In this document: one piece after another, positions 37,462 to 49,972 of the stretch
Layout: each line of letters starts with the position of its first letter
How positions within the stretch are numbered: the first letter of the stretch is position 1
Source: Diabrotica undecimpunctata
Taxonomy: Eukaryota; Arthropoda; Insecta; Coleoptera; Chrysomelidae
Reading direction: 5' to 3'
DNA length: 64,000 bases
NCBI RefSeq assembly: GCF_040954645.1
Contig: NC_092805.1
Coordinates: forward strand, 72,649,186-72,713,185
Translations under genes and position numbers: made by a program
Notes under the pieces: model-generated
Database searches by the model: none
What the model was told of the DNA's origin: nothing
The model's input: only the letters and a program-made list of their open reading frames with translations

Positions 37462-39528
37462 CACATCAATGCTATATGATGAAAAAGCCTGCCAAAGGAG
37501 GTATTTGCCGTGTGGCCTGTTTATGCAATAAACGGCATGACACTAAAAATGATGGTGGTAGAAATAATTTGAAATTAGAAATCATTTGAAAAATAGAGAC
37601 CCTTGCACATGTAACGATTTATCTACAATGCCTGTACGCCCCTGTACATACACAGAAAAATATTTATTTTTCGATTACGAAGCGATGCAAGACACAGGGA
37701 TACATATACCGAACTTAGTAATAGCCCACGATTTTGAGGGTAATAAATTTACCTTCAAAGACAACGAAGAGTTCTGTAGATGGTTAATAACCGAAAAACA
37801 CAGAGGTTATACTGCAGTGGCACACAATAGTAAATAATAGTAAATCGTACGACAGTTATTTTATTTTGAAGTACTGCGTGAAAAACACAATAAAACCGTA
37901 CACCATTTACAACAGGTCAAAACTGATGCCGCTGGAAGTACCTGCTGGTAAATTAAAAATTATTGACAGTTCGAATTTTGTTGCCGAACCCTTAGCCGCT
38001 TTTCCGAAAACATTTGGTCTGTCAGAGGCTAAAAAGGCGTTCTTCCCACATTATTTCAATATACCTGAGAACCAACAATATGCTGGGCCTTTACCAGCTG
38101 TCGAATATTACGGCCCAAATACTATGAAACTCGCACAAAAACTGAATTTCTAAAATGGCACGATGAGCATAAAAATGATCACTTTGTGTTCCAGAAAGAG
38201 CTCCATACCTATTGCGACTCGGATGTTGATATTTTAAGACGAGGATGTTTGGAATTCCGAAAGGAATTTCTAGCCATCGCAAATATTGACCCCTTCCAGT
38301 ACCTTACTATAGCATCCGTTTGCATGGCTAAATATAGATCTAAATATCTGCGACCCAATACTATTGGTGTTGTAAAACAAGAGATAAAGGAGACGTATAG
38401 CCTGGCATCTATAAAATGGTTGAGTCAGTTTCCCAATGTTCAACATGCTCTCAATGGCGGGGAAGTTACAATTTGCGGTGCTAAAGTTGATGGCTATGAC
38501 TCCACCACAAATACTGTGTATCAGTACCACGGTTGCTTCTGGCATGGCCACCCAGAGTATTTTGCTCCCAATACAGTTAACCACATTAATAACGAAACAA
38601 TGAGTAACTTAAACGAAAGAACTATACGGAGAGCCTCACAGATAAAAGACGCCGGTTACAACATAGTGGAAATGTGGGAATGTGAATGGTTAAAATCAAA
38701 AGAATGTAAATTGTACCGACCTCTCAAATTGTTTAACCTTTAAAGCCTCGTGAAGCATTCTTTGGAGGGCGAACAAATGCCATAAAGCTAAATGTGACTA
38801 GGAAAAAGCTCAAACATATAGATATTGTATCACTATTTCCAACCGTACAGTATTATGACCGTTACCCCGTTGGCCACCCTTCTAAAATACATGCACCTGA
38901 ATTATACCACCCTAAATGGTTTGGCCAAGTACATTGCCAAATACTGCCACCTACTGATTTATACCAACGCGACTTATAGTTTTCCCGTAGGCAAAACTAT
39001 TTTTAAAAAATAATTACTTTATTTAAAAATTACAAAATCGGAAAAGATCGTGATAATTTTTATATAAAACTATAATGTTCCTTCCTTCAAGTTTACGAAC
39101 AGACTCAAAAAGATCTATAATAAAAATGCAATGGTAATGCAACGCGTCTTACCTGTTAAAACTGATAAATTATTGTTTCCTCTATGTAATCAGTGTGTTA
39201 TAGATAGGCCTGAAGAATGCAAATATGCTGAATCTGAAAGAATGTTGACTGGAACGTGGACCACTTTGAAAATTAATAAGGCTTTAAAGAAAGGATATAA
39301 AATAAAAAGTATATATGAGGTTTGGCACTTTAACCAAACATCTTCTGATTTGTTCAAAGGTTATGTCGAAGATTTCATAAAGATAAAATTAGAAACTAGT
39401 TCACATACGTATGCCTCAAACGAAGAGTACGTTCGTGCTGTAAAAGAGCAGATGGGCATAGAGCTCGATTTATCGAAAATAGCCCCAAATCCTGGTAAAC
39501 GATACCTGAATAGTCGATGGGGTAAATT
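37462..39528 (+). pseudogene. Polinton DNA polymerase B, arm B, exonuclease to motif B
   Basis: It begins at CYMMKKPAK, matching the break in arm A. Exonuclease motifs: FFDYEAMQD at 37670 (Exo I), IIDSSNFVAEPLAAFPKTF near 37960 (Exo II) and YCDSDVDIL at 38210 (Exo III). Then HGCFWHGHPEYF (38535) and DIVSLFPTVQYYDRYPVGHP at 38820-38880 (motif A). A 157-base insertion interrupts near 38970. The frame resumes at 39135 and ends at RWGKF at 39528, where a 7.55-kb element sits. Several frameshifts are present. Confidence 0.85.
38976..39135. mobile_element. about 157-bp insertion in polB arm B
   Basis: AACGCGACTTA on the left and AACGCGTCTTA on the right (about 38967-38977 and 39139-39149) look like a target duplication of 10-11 bases with one mismatch. 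The insert opens with a hairpin, TAGTTTT...AAAACTA, and has no frame. Family unknown. Confidence 0.45.
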
Positions 39529-41116
39529 TGTAGCATTGTGTACTACAAAGATATATTCAAGGCCAGAATCGCTCGTTGTCGAAGAGTGTTGGGCGGGGTT
39601 TTTTAAACATATAGGAACTATATCGTATCTTAAATCCAAGCACAATTAGATAATATGAAATTATAATTTATTATTGGACGCCACCTCTGGATTATCCTTG
39701 AAGGGGACGAGCAAAGAAAAAATTAAGATTTACCGAAGGTTTACAAAAAAACTATACTTTATTATTTCTTAGTAATGAACAAAAAGAAAACATTAAAAGT
39801 TATGTCATCCCAAAAGGATACCAACATACCATTTCATGTTTACATTACCATAAACAAAAAAGCTTTGTATCGTATTAAATTAAGAATTAGTTATAACTTA
39901 AATGAGTATATATATTAACACCAAATTTCGAAATTTGTTTATATTGAAAATATTATAGTTACTAGCGGATCAATACAAACAATATAAGCAAGAATATACA
40001 AACATTCATCAATAATAATGCAAGTATAAAGTGTATTAAATATCACGAAATATTTCGTCGAAAACAATGTTTTTTGTTACAATGTTATCATTTAGCAGTT
40101 AATTTTGCATGCTGATAACGAATCCGGTGTCAGATTTGCTCTATATTGACGTTTAATGCGCGTTTCGAGTCACTTCCGGTGTCGGATCGCAACCGGAAGT
40201 ACATATTTAGATTCGTCTCGACGAGACCTTTCGATCCATATATATATACATTGTGAAGTCTAAAACTTAAAGTAAATTTTAACTTCCGGTCATCTCAAAA
40301 CCGGAAGTGAATTTTTGTACCAAAAGTATATCTTGACAATCTCATACGTAATACTAATAATATTCCGAAAAAATATTTTAATTATCTAATATGGTTTTTG
40401 AGTAAAGTGGTGGACAAGAAAAAGGCTTAGCGTTTTAGAAGATTTATCAACTAGGAATAATAGAGAAAATAAACCTTTAAATAAAATTAAAACACTTCAC
40501 TATATTTTCATTCTTTGAGGTGATAATTATTTCTCGTTTTCTTGATAGAAGATATAATAAAAATTGGTACAACCTGAATCTGCTCTGTTTCTTTTCTTAT
40601 TTAATCAGTCTACCAAATGAAACCATTGATTCGGCTCCATCCTATATCAATCCACCACCATCCTAGATAAGAGGGGTTAGGTATTCCATAAAAAGATACC
40701 GCTACTGGGCCAGGATCTGGAATAACTCCATACCAGTATTATCTTGAGACATGTATTAGAAATATATCAGCATTATAGCCTCTCCAATAAGGGTCTAAAA
40801 ATAAATATCTATCTGAAATATGGACAAGAAAAGGATTTCTTAGCTTACCTCTAAATGAGACCCACTTCGAAAACACTTCTTAACAGTTGGACGTTCTTAA
40901 GAGAAAAGAGGGAGACGCTATTCTTGCGCTCTCTGAATCTGGGCGTGAGTGACAAGTTGATGAATGGGCTCATCTACCGGATATATTTGGGAATTACAGA
41001 AGAATCCTTGAGTCGGCTACCAGTACTTGACAGATAGATGGGGTTAGTAGTTTTATTAAAAAAAAAATAATCGAAATTTATAATGATTTTCTTTTAAATC
41101 CTTTGAAACGGTTACA
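39529..41116 (+). repeat. left direct terminal repeat (1,588 bp)
   Basis: Collinear with 46091-47078 but with about 485 bases (39960-40445) and about 150 bases (40710-40880) that the right copy lacks. The first extra block holds four copies of ACTTCCGGT/ACCGGAAGT in two inverted pairs (40172-40200, 40282-40308), identical to the core ETS-factor site. Confidence 0.7.
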
Positions 41117-42792
41117 CAGCCCTCCCCACGATTTCAACTGGGTACCAGCGTGGAATCGGACTAGGCATAGTGGCACACTATACTAACCTTTTCAAAAGTG
41201 GAAATAGATATACGGAGAGGTAAGACAAACAGAATGGACAAATGTAGCCACAATCTGGACTCACAGAATCCTTCTTTCACAATTCATGTGGGAACAACTC
41301 AAAGATTTCAGAACAAACCGTAACAAAACGCATAGAATATTTATGACTCAACTATAAAAATGTAAACAAAAAAAATAATTGCATTCTCACTCTCAAAATG
41401 CATAGGGTATTTCACCTATAACCAATATCATGAACATGCGGAATAAAACAAAACATATCTACAAATCATTATTTGAGACCAAATGCTAGCATTCAATCGA
41501 AATAATATAATTAAGATATTACCATTTGAAATTTCATAAGTTATATAAAGAAAAACATACTAGTGTTGTCACTAAGATACAAAACAGATAATTTACTGCG
41601 TAATCGTTAGGAGACCTAACACAATAAAACATAAACACAAAATAATGTTATCGTTTGTTCGGAAGCGTAGAGTCTTTCATCTATAACTTAATCCACGAAT
41701 AACATAAGAATAATAATACAATCGTATCATTAACGCCATAAAATACAAAATACAAATGTGTCATCGTTTGTTTGGAAGCATAGAGTCTTTCATCTATGAC
41801 TTAATCCACGAATAACATAAGGTAATAACGCAACGCGTCATTATAGACACATTTAGAAATACGCAAAGAAAAGGAAAGAGTTACTAATAGTTCAAAATTG
41901 GGTACATTAAAGTTCTACGAAGACAAGCCTTAATAAGTTTACTGAGAAAGGTAGACATCAGAATTTCTGTAAGACACATCTATATTTAGAAACAAAAAAA
42001 GCTGATGTTTAGTTATTAGTATGACAACTAGAATTTGTGATAACTAACGTGTATCATCCGCCTATAATAGGGACAACATCGGTAGGTCAACTTCGGGTAG
42101 GGTCAACTTCGGGTAGGGTCTAAATAATTCTAGATTACATAACTAAACAAGTATTGGAGAACTAAAAAAAGTTTCCTGACGCGGGAGGCTGTTATTCTAG
42201 ATTTATTACTGAAATACAATTATGAATGGCCTATCATTCCGACGAGTCAACTAGCGGGAATCCGCTTACTTCATCCCTAGCCTTCCTCAGTGTCTGGCCA
42301 TTCAGAATATAGGATGTTAGACAGCAATAATCTTTTCAAACATAATTTTGGGGGGTTTCGAATAGAGAGTCGAAATTCGAAGGTCTTCACACTAAGAGTA
42401 AAACTTAGGCAAAATGAACAGATACTATAATGAACTATCATTGGTAACTAGACAGAGGAATATTGATATCTTTGGTATAGATACCAAAAAAATTACTCGG
42501 ATTTATAAATCCGTAAAATAAGATAAATTGAATTTTGTATCCACTTGAAGACAACTAAAGGTATGTACAATTCATTGTAATATAAACTAACATAAGCATA
42601 AAAATATCACATTCTACCAAGGCATTCTAAAAATAAAATGAGATTAAATTTTGCAAACACCCTTAAAATCAATATAGGTTCTTGGTCGGGGTAGCATAAA
42701 CTCAAGATCTCGATCAATACAAACTAGAAAGAAAATGGTACCGAAGTAGAATAAGATAAGATAAAAATAAAATTTATGTCGAAAAGAAATAC

Positions 42793-42874
<82 letters not shown>

Positions 42875-45800
42875 TACTGAACACAATAAATGATCAATAT
42901 TATATTAATAAAAAGTAAAACACTTCAACGAACTGGGGTGCAAGCCAAACTGAGTTGCTCTGGAGATCGACGTGCGCAGTCTCCTACACTACTTCCAGAG
43001 GCTCGTCTCTTTGCGACAACATCTGAGATACACAAAATTTTTAATTGGAATAGGGATAGGTCCACTAATCCACTTGACTATAGCAGGATGGTCCCTGACT
43101 AATAGTCAACACCGCCGACATAAAACAAGGGTTGTAGAGACAGCTCAAAAAAAAATTGAAACGTGTCAACTTCCTGAAGGGAAAGAAGCACTAGGGGACA
43201 GATTTGCCGAAGCAAAGTGGTATTCAATGTTCTAAGTACTAGGGTATCAGTGCTGTAGTGACCCCACGCCAAAAAAAAATTGGAAAGGAAACGAATCCTC
43301 TCCAGGATAAAGTTCGTGTTAGCGCAACTCTTCCTGTACACGGGCCACGGAGGGGTTGAATAGTCGCTGAAGAAGGTAACAAAGATTAAGTACGCAAAGG
43401 CGTGAAGGAAATCAACTAAAAAATTAAAAATTAAGAATGGACTGAACATTTTAGAAGAAAGGTATTAAAAATTTAAGAAAACCGATTTCTTCGGTTTCAG
43501 ACAAATCTGAATTATCCGACGAAATACTGACTTAGATAAGTTTTAGGTCTAAATAAAACAAAAAATAAACAAAAATCACGATATATTTACATGCAAAATT
43601 AAACTGGATGCTCAATTTGATGAATCGACATCAGGTACAGTTCGTTGGCTATTAGGCACAACTACCAATGGCAGATTTCTATAAACATGGCTCTAGCCTA
43701 ACCAAAAGTGTGGAACAGACCAGTGTTAAAGTTTCTGGGAGCGAAAAGAGGGATGCTTCCAGCTCAATAAAGGCGGGTGGCCAACTAAGTAGCTTTAGCA
43801 AGAGTTTCGCTATGGTTATCCACTAGGTAGATAACCTAAATCGCATCAAACAATAATAAAGTTGACTATGACAGTCAAGCAATGAATGAATTTCCAACCA
43901 CTGATTGAAAATTGAACTAACGCAAAAAAAAAGAAAGACAGGATGGCCAATAGTTCCATAAGAATATCCTCTGGGATTGATCACAGCGGAAAATTTCCAA
44001 GCAAGGAGACTCCCAAAAGGACAAAAGAAGAAAATAAATCCAAAACGTTAATACACAATCTTGGAAAAAAAGAAAGAAAATGGGTATATGGCATACAAGC
44101 CACAATCGCTACACAAAAGAGTTCAGTTTCAAACTAATGTTTCCAAAAGAAACAAAAAAAAATCGTAAGAGTCTTCCACGAAACAAAAACTTACGATAAG
44201 ACTTAAAAGGAACGGAAGAATCATTACAATCTTCCTAAGAAATAGAAAAATATTACAGTCCATCGTCAATAATAAAAAATCGTGATGTTGGATGTAACAC
44301 ACCACAACAATAAAAAAAGTTGAACAGCAAAACATTTTTGACACCTAATTGAATCCAATATGATCGTCATACAAATCACAAAGAAATGTTTACCATTCTT
44401 TAGCAGAACTCCAACAGAGTCAAAATAATATAAACTTTTAATTCTCAGTGGGTCATTTAACGGTAGTACCAGAACTATTACAATTGTTAAACAAACGTGG
44501 TCTTAACGTCGACATAAAGATAAAAGATAAATTCACAATAGGCGGTAGCGGGTTGTTTCACCTCTGTATATACAAAGAGTCACAACAGACAACAGCAAAC
44601 TACTTTAACCTTCACTTGTACCATATCATGAACACAAGTCTAATCAGCGCAAAAAGTCTAATATCAGCGCAAAAAGGTATATGTGGTCTAGTAAACTATA
44701 TTAGAAGACCACAAAAATGTCAACGACAAAAAAAGAAAGCTGCTGCGTATACAACAGTCTGACATCCACACAAATAACTCAAGATACAATAATACAGGTC
44801 ACGTGCCTGTACGTCCTACAGGACATCTCGAGAAAAGAAAAAGGTAAAACCACAAATAAAAATAAGTTCCAGTACCAAAAACATACTTCTACTACATCTG
44901 ACCACACAAAGACATAAAATTAACATAACAGAAGGAAAATAACAATAGTTCCGCTCTATATTTTCAACAAAGACGCCTTAGCCAGAGAGAAACGAAGTCA
45001 TATTATTTCCTTATACATTCAAAACAAAAGAACCACGAACTGCAAAATATAGAAAGCATTTTCCTTTTCAGGAAATAAAATTTTCCTTTCAAAGTATGAA
45101 AAAGTTAAACTATGAAAAAATAAATTTTTAAAATAAACGAAAAACAAATTAACAAGAACATTTAACAGATAACAGACTAAACATATTAAAAACATTCAAA
45201 ATTAAAGAACTCAACTTCAAATCCTCGCAAAAAAATATTTCGCGTAAGTATTCTGCAAAAATCCAGATAACACATTTTAAAATTAGGTAGGGACAGCCTG
45301 TATATAGATATAATTCCCAGCTGTTTGCTGTAAATAAAAACCAAGAATCAAGGTCAAGAAATAGAATTCACTTAATTGATTTTTCAAATAACAAACGCTA
45401 AGAGCCATTTGTTTATTTAAAATAAACACATTGAGGAATATAATTATTATGGTTCTATAAACAAATAAGACTGAACTGCAAAGAAAAGGAATTGAGGACT
45501 AGAATATATACAAATTGTTGAAACATATTAGCCCGAATAAATTCAGGGTTTCAATCCAATGTAAACACTTAAAAGAAAGACGAAATAAATGACTTAACAC
45601 TTCAAAGAAATAAACAAAATTCATTTTTCACTTATGGGATGTTTACTTAAGACGGACTAGGAATAAACAGACTATTATTTTACCATTTAAAATAAGACCA
45701 TTAAAATTCGCATGTAAGCAGTGAATGATTATATCATTCCAAATACGTATTAAGATTCACAAAATAAAAATACGACTAGAATATTTCTACGCAATTTAAC

Positions 45801-46090
45801 GAAGACTAAATTAAAGGAAAATGAAAATCGTATCAGTTAAACTTGATTTAACGAAAATTGGGTAAAGGCAAATACACATTTTACCTAAAAAAATGGTTCA
45901 AAACATACAGACTTAATTAACTACATATACAGGGGGGGTACAAAACAACTAATAATATTGAAAAAGATATCTGGCTTCGGGAAAAGGGAAAGGGAAAGGG
46001 AAAGAAAAGGGCTTCAAATCTAAAAAATTCTGAAGATGCAGGAATATTCAAAAGGCCTGAAAGAGGCCCCACGCAAAAGGCGCTAAATTT
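41117..46090. other. internal region of the 7.55-kb element
   Basis: No supported gene in 5 kb. Frames at 42890-43235, 43943-44137 and 44448-44762 are short and unlike known families. Tandem units: a roughly 115-base repeat at 41640-41825 (both contain TAGAGTCTTTCATCTAT) with a weaker third unit near 41395, and three copies of a 17-base GTCAACTTCGGGTAGGG unit at 42085-42125. A TA array lies at 42796-42870 and a purine-rich run at 45977-46010. Confidence 0.5.
42796..42870. repeat. (TA)n microsatellite
   Basis: About 75 bases of TA inside the 7.55-kb element. Confidence 0.95.
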
Positions 46091-46467
46091 TGTAGCATCG
46101 TGTACTACAAAGATATATTCAAGGCCAGAATCGCTCGTTGTCGAAGAGTGTTGGGCGGGGTTTTTTAAACATATAGGAACTATATCGTATCCTAAATCCA
46201 AGCACAATTAGATAATATGAAATTATAATTTATTATTGGACGCCACCCTTGGTTTATCCTCGAAGGGGACGAGCAAAGAAAAAATTAAGATTTATCGAAG
46301 GTTTACAAGAAAACTATACTTTATTATTTCTTAGTAATGAACAAAAAGAAAACATTAAAAGTTATGTCATCCCAAAAGGATACCAACATACCATTTCATG
46401 TTTACATTACCATAAACAAAAAAGCTTTGTATCGTATTAAATTAAGAATTAGTTATAAAGTAAATGA

Positions 46468-46531
<64 letters not shown>

Positions 46532-47078
46532 CAGAAAATTTCGAAATTTGTTTACATTGAAAATAATATAGTTATTTATCAACTAGGAATAATAGAGAAA
46601 ATAAACCTTTAAATAAAATTAAAACACTTCACTATATTTTGATTCTTTGAGTTCATAATTATTTCTCGTTTTCTTGATAGAAGATATAATAAAAATTGGT
46701 ACAACTTGAATCTGCTCTGTTCTTTTCTTATTTAATCAGTCTACCAAATGAAACCATTGATTCGGCTCCATCCTATATCAATCCACCACCATCCTAGATA
46801 AGAGGGGTTAGGTATTCCATAAAAAGATACCGCTACTGAGTTAAACGGTTGGACGTTCTTAAGAGAAAAGAGGGAGACGCTATTCTTGCGCTCTCTGAAT
46901 CTGGGCATGAGTGACAAGTTGATGAATGGGCTCATCTACCGGATATATTTGGGAATTACAGAAGAATCCTTGAGTCGGCTACCAGTACTTGACAGATAGA
47001 TGGGGTTAGTAGTTTTATTTAAAAAAAAATAATCAAAATTTATAATGATTTTCTTTTAAATCTTTTGAAACGGTTACA
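46091..47078 (+). repeat. right direct terminal repeat (988 bp)
   Basis: Starts TGTAGCATCGTG and ends CGGTTACA. A TA array (46469-46530) has expanded at a spot where the left copy has only a few TA units. The bases just before it (CTAAATTT) resemble the polB target, which is unexplained. Confidence 0.7.
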
Positions 47079-47766
47079 AATTTGGACAAAGGATAAATAT
47101 GAAACAGACGGATTACATTGTGAACCTTAAAAGATGGTACGAAATTTTGATGGACGATAAAATAAATATAACAAATGTCACATTTACTAATGATAATATT
47201 GCCCAAGTCTCGTACGATTACAAAGACGTGTTTGTTGAAGATCCTACTTCCACAAATATTTTTGTGACGTTATTTACGACCAGTAATGCTCGTCTTAGAT
47301 TATACGAAATGATTGACAGATTGGGTGAGGCTGTTTGTTACATGGATACAGACTCCGTTGTTTACATTGATGATGGCCTAAACACGGTTAAAACAGGAGG
47401 GATATGCTAGCTGCATAGAATGACGAGTTACCTGGAGATGATTACATATTTGAATGGCTGTCGACTGGCCCAAAGAGTTATTATTACAAAACAGTCAAGG
47501 GCAAAGAGGTGACTAAAATCAAAGGCTTTACTCTAAACTATGAGAACAACCAGGTACTCAACGCCTCTGCGATGAATGACATCATACACGATTCCTCCAA
47601 GCAAATCACCCTGCAGTATGATCAAATAGGTCATGACGTCCACACTAAAGACATAGTGACGAGGAAACGGGTGTCAAAGACCTCTAAGATGGACTACAAG
47701 AAGAGAAAAATTGTCCAAAATAATGATTTTATGAACACCGTACCTCTAGGTTTCAAGGCACCTTAG
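47079..47766 (+). pseudogene. Polinton DNA polymerase B, arm B, C-terminal part
   Basis: Resumes after the 7.55-kb insertion with MKQTDYIVNLKRWYEILMDD. It includes VSYDYKDVFVEDPTSTNIF and CYMDTDSVVYIDDG at 47338-47380 (motif C, intact Asp pair). A frame break follows at GGIC, then the end is TKIKGFTLNYENNQVLN to FKAP at 47766. It matches the arm A C-terminus almost codon for codon. Confidence 0.85.
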
Positions 47767-49972
47767 ATTTAACCTTACACATCGAAATTACGTCATTCAC
47801 AGTTTAACATTCTTAGAGTACAGACGTGTCAAGATGTGGTCTGTAAATATTATAAATCAGCGAGAAATAAAAAAAATTCCATGCTCATCAGTGCACTTTC
47901 CAACTATGTTGCAAAAACTATGTAGGTGGCGCCCTTAATCACGACTCTTTGAAAGAGGTTACTCTTAATGACGCAAATTGGTTAAAAAAAGAGTGACAAA
48001 ATCCGTATTGTAGCATTTAATGACAATTTCAATTATCAAATTTCGACATCAACTAGCTCAGATGTCAATATGTCAAAGTTGTTAGAACAAATTAAAAATG
48101 TGACCAGTTCTAATGCTTCCATATAGCTTAAAGATACAAAATTCGACATTCAAATCTTAAAAGTGCCCCGCTAATTCATTGTTTACATATTATTAAAATT
48201 GTTTTGAAAATTTATCATTCAAATTAACAGTGACAATATTCAAAATTTTAGAATGTTATCTATTTTCAATGTTAAAAAATATTTCAGAGCTACTGTACTT
48301 TTACATAGTCTGTATTTACATGTTTCCTTTCCACGTTTTGTTTACGAAGAATATTTGCATGTTTCGGTGTACAAAATGCTTTAATCTTTGATACCCTGTA
48401 ATACAATATGAGTCAGTATTATTAGTCAGTGGTAGACTACCCCAAAGTAGTAGCCATTGAACTTAGTTCTGGCCAACCTTGTGTATAATAAACATCTTAA
48501 AAGATGCTCGTTCAAATCACCAAAAGATATCTGTTAAGAGTCACTGGCAAATTATTGAACCGTTCTTATTAAGTTAAGATCTAGTGTTCGTGCAGCCTCC
48601 TGATACAAAAGATACTCAACAGATCACTAAAAGATATTTAATGAGTCATACACTGTTTATATGTAGTTTCTAAATAAACAACGCGTAGATGGTAACAAAA
48701 ATACTTACGAAGTAGGCCTATTTTATGTCTTTCCATGCTCTGTATATTGAGACATATGGCGGGGAATCTTAACGAGACTTTAAAACATCTCCAATACGCT
48801 AATATTTTATGGTATATTTTTAAATATGTCACAGAATGTTGACTTATTGCCTCCTGGGTAGATCTTGGAAAGAGATATAAACATTTTTAAATAATAATAT
48901 GATTTTAATTCACAACGTTTGTGTATTTTTTCAATAGAAAATATTTTTTCTACTCGTATAAATTTTAATAACACCATGTATAGGTAGGCACGCTGTCGTA
49001 AACAGATTAGAGATCGCTATCTAACTGAAGGTAAACAATAATTTTCGGTTTTTCTGAACGCCTATACCAATTTTTCGATTTTCGATGTTTTAATAGTAAA
49101 TATTAGAAAATATGCCTACCAAAAATATCACTGAAAATTTTACACAAGTTTTACTGCTAATTATGATATAAAATTAACTAACCTTTAATAGCTAATAAGT
49201 AAGATACGATATATGTATGTATCTGTTTTCCGGTGACTAAGCTATCTCTTTAATTAATCGGGCAGATGCATTTTTGCGATTTTATATAAGCTGTATATTT
49301 CCTATTTTACACGTGTTTTTTTATGTAAATATACAGCAAGCAATACGCCTTATGTGTTTAAAAAACTAACAATGGTAACTTAATGGGTACCATTTATCAT
49401 CTCAACTTCATTATTGTTGTATATGGATGTTCTTATACAATATTTACCCTTAGTAGGTATAGTAGGTTAGAATACCCTTAATTAACACCGACGTTGCTCT
49501 TATAACTTACTAACATCTTGATGTATTTGGTTAACGATTATACTCTACTATAAATTTTTTGCTTAGTTTAAAACTTTTTTTTTACAATTTATTTTTTTCG
49601 ATTATTCAATATTCGCAATACTTTGTGGTGTTTTTTATATACACATATTATTGTCAGATTATGTTAAACGGTTATATAGCTTAGAGGTGTGCTTTGGTGC
49701 GGGATATGGAGACCTATCACAGCCAACTTTAACAAGTAATGTTAAATTAATAATCAACATGCTTTAAGTGCTTTTAACATTTTTATCAATTTGTTTGTGC
49801 AATCCTTTTTTATGATTTCTCTCTCCTTCTGATAACGTATGTGGAAATGTTCATCATCCTCTTATAAAAACTTTTTTGTATTAAACGCTTGATTTATACA
49901 ATTTAAACCTTTTATAACACTATGTTAAACGGCTTTAATAACCCATGCTAAATGTTTCTAAATCATGTGATA
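47767..49972. other. Polinton arm B, non-coding part distal to polB
   Basis: Inverted match to 14519-16223 and, from 49668, to 9880-10190. It includes a broken copy of the unidentified ORF at 47790-48150. It shows the empty site of the BEL element near 49665. No gene recognised. Confidence 0.65.

Larger units (their letters stand above)
39529..47078. mobile_element. 7.55-kb element with long direct terminal repeats, no recognised pol
   Basis: AATT flanks both ends (39525-39528 and 47079-47082). The uninterrupted arm A polB shows the empty site GGTAAATTTGGAC. The terminal repeats (39529-41116 and 46091-47078) both start TGTAGCAT and end GGTTACA, i.e. TG...CA. The internal 4.97 kb has no gag, protease, reverse transcriptase or integrase that I can recognise. 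The structure suits a large non-autonomous LTR element mobilised by another one. No tRNA primer site or clear polypurine tract adjoins the repeats, which keeps confidence moderate. Confidence 0.6.

Noticed and set aside
39529..47078. A tandem duplication of arm sequence instead of an LTR-like element
   Set aside because: The mirror arm shows a clean empty site with a 4-bp duplication, and the repeats have TG...CA ends. The CTAAATTT before the right repeat keeps some doubt.
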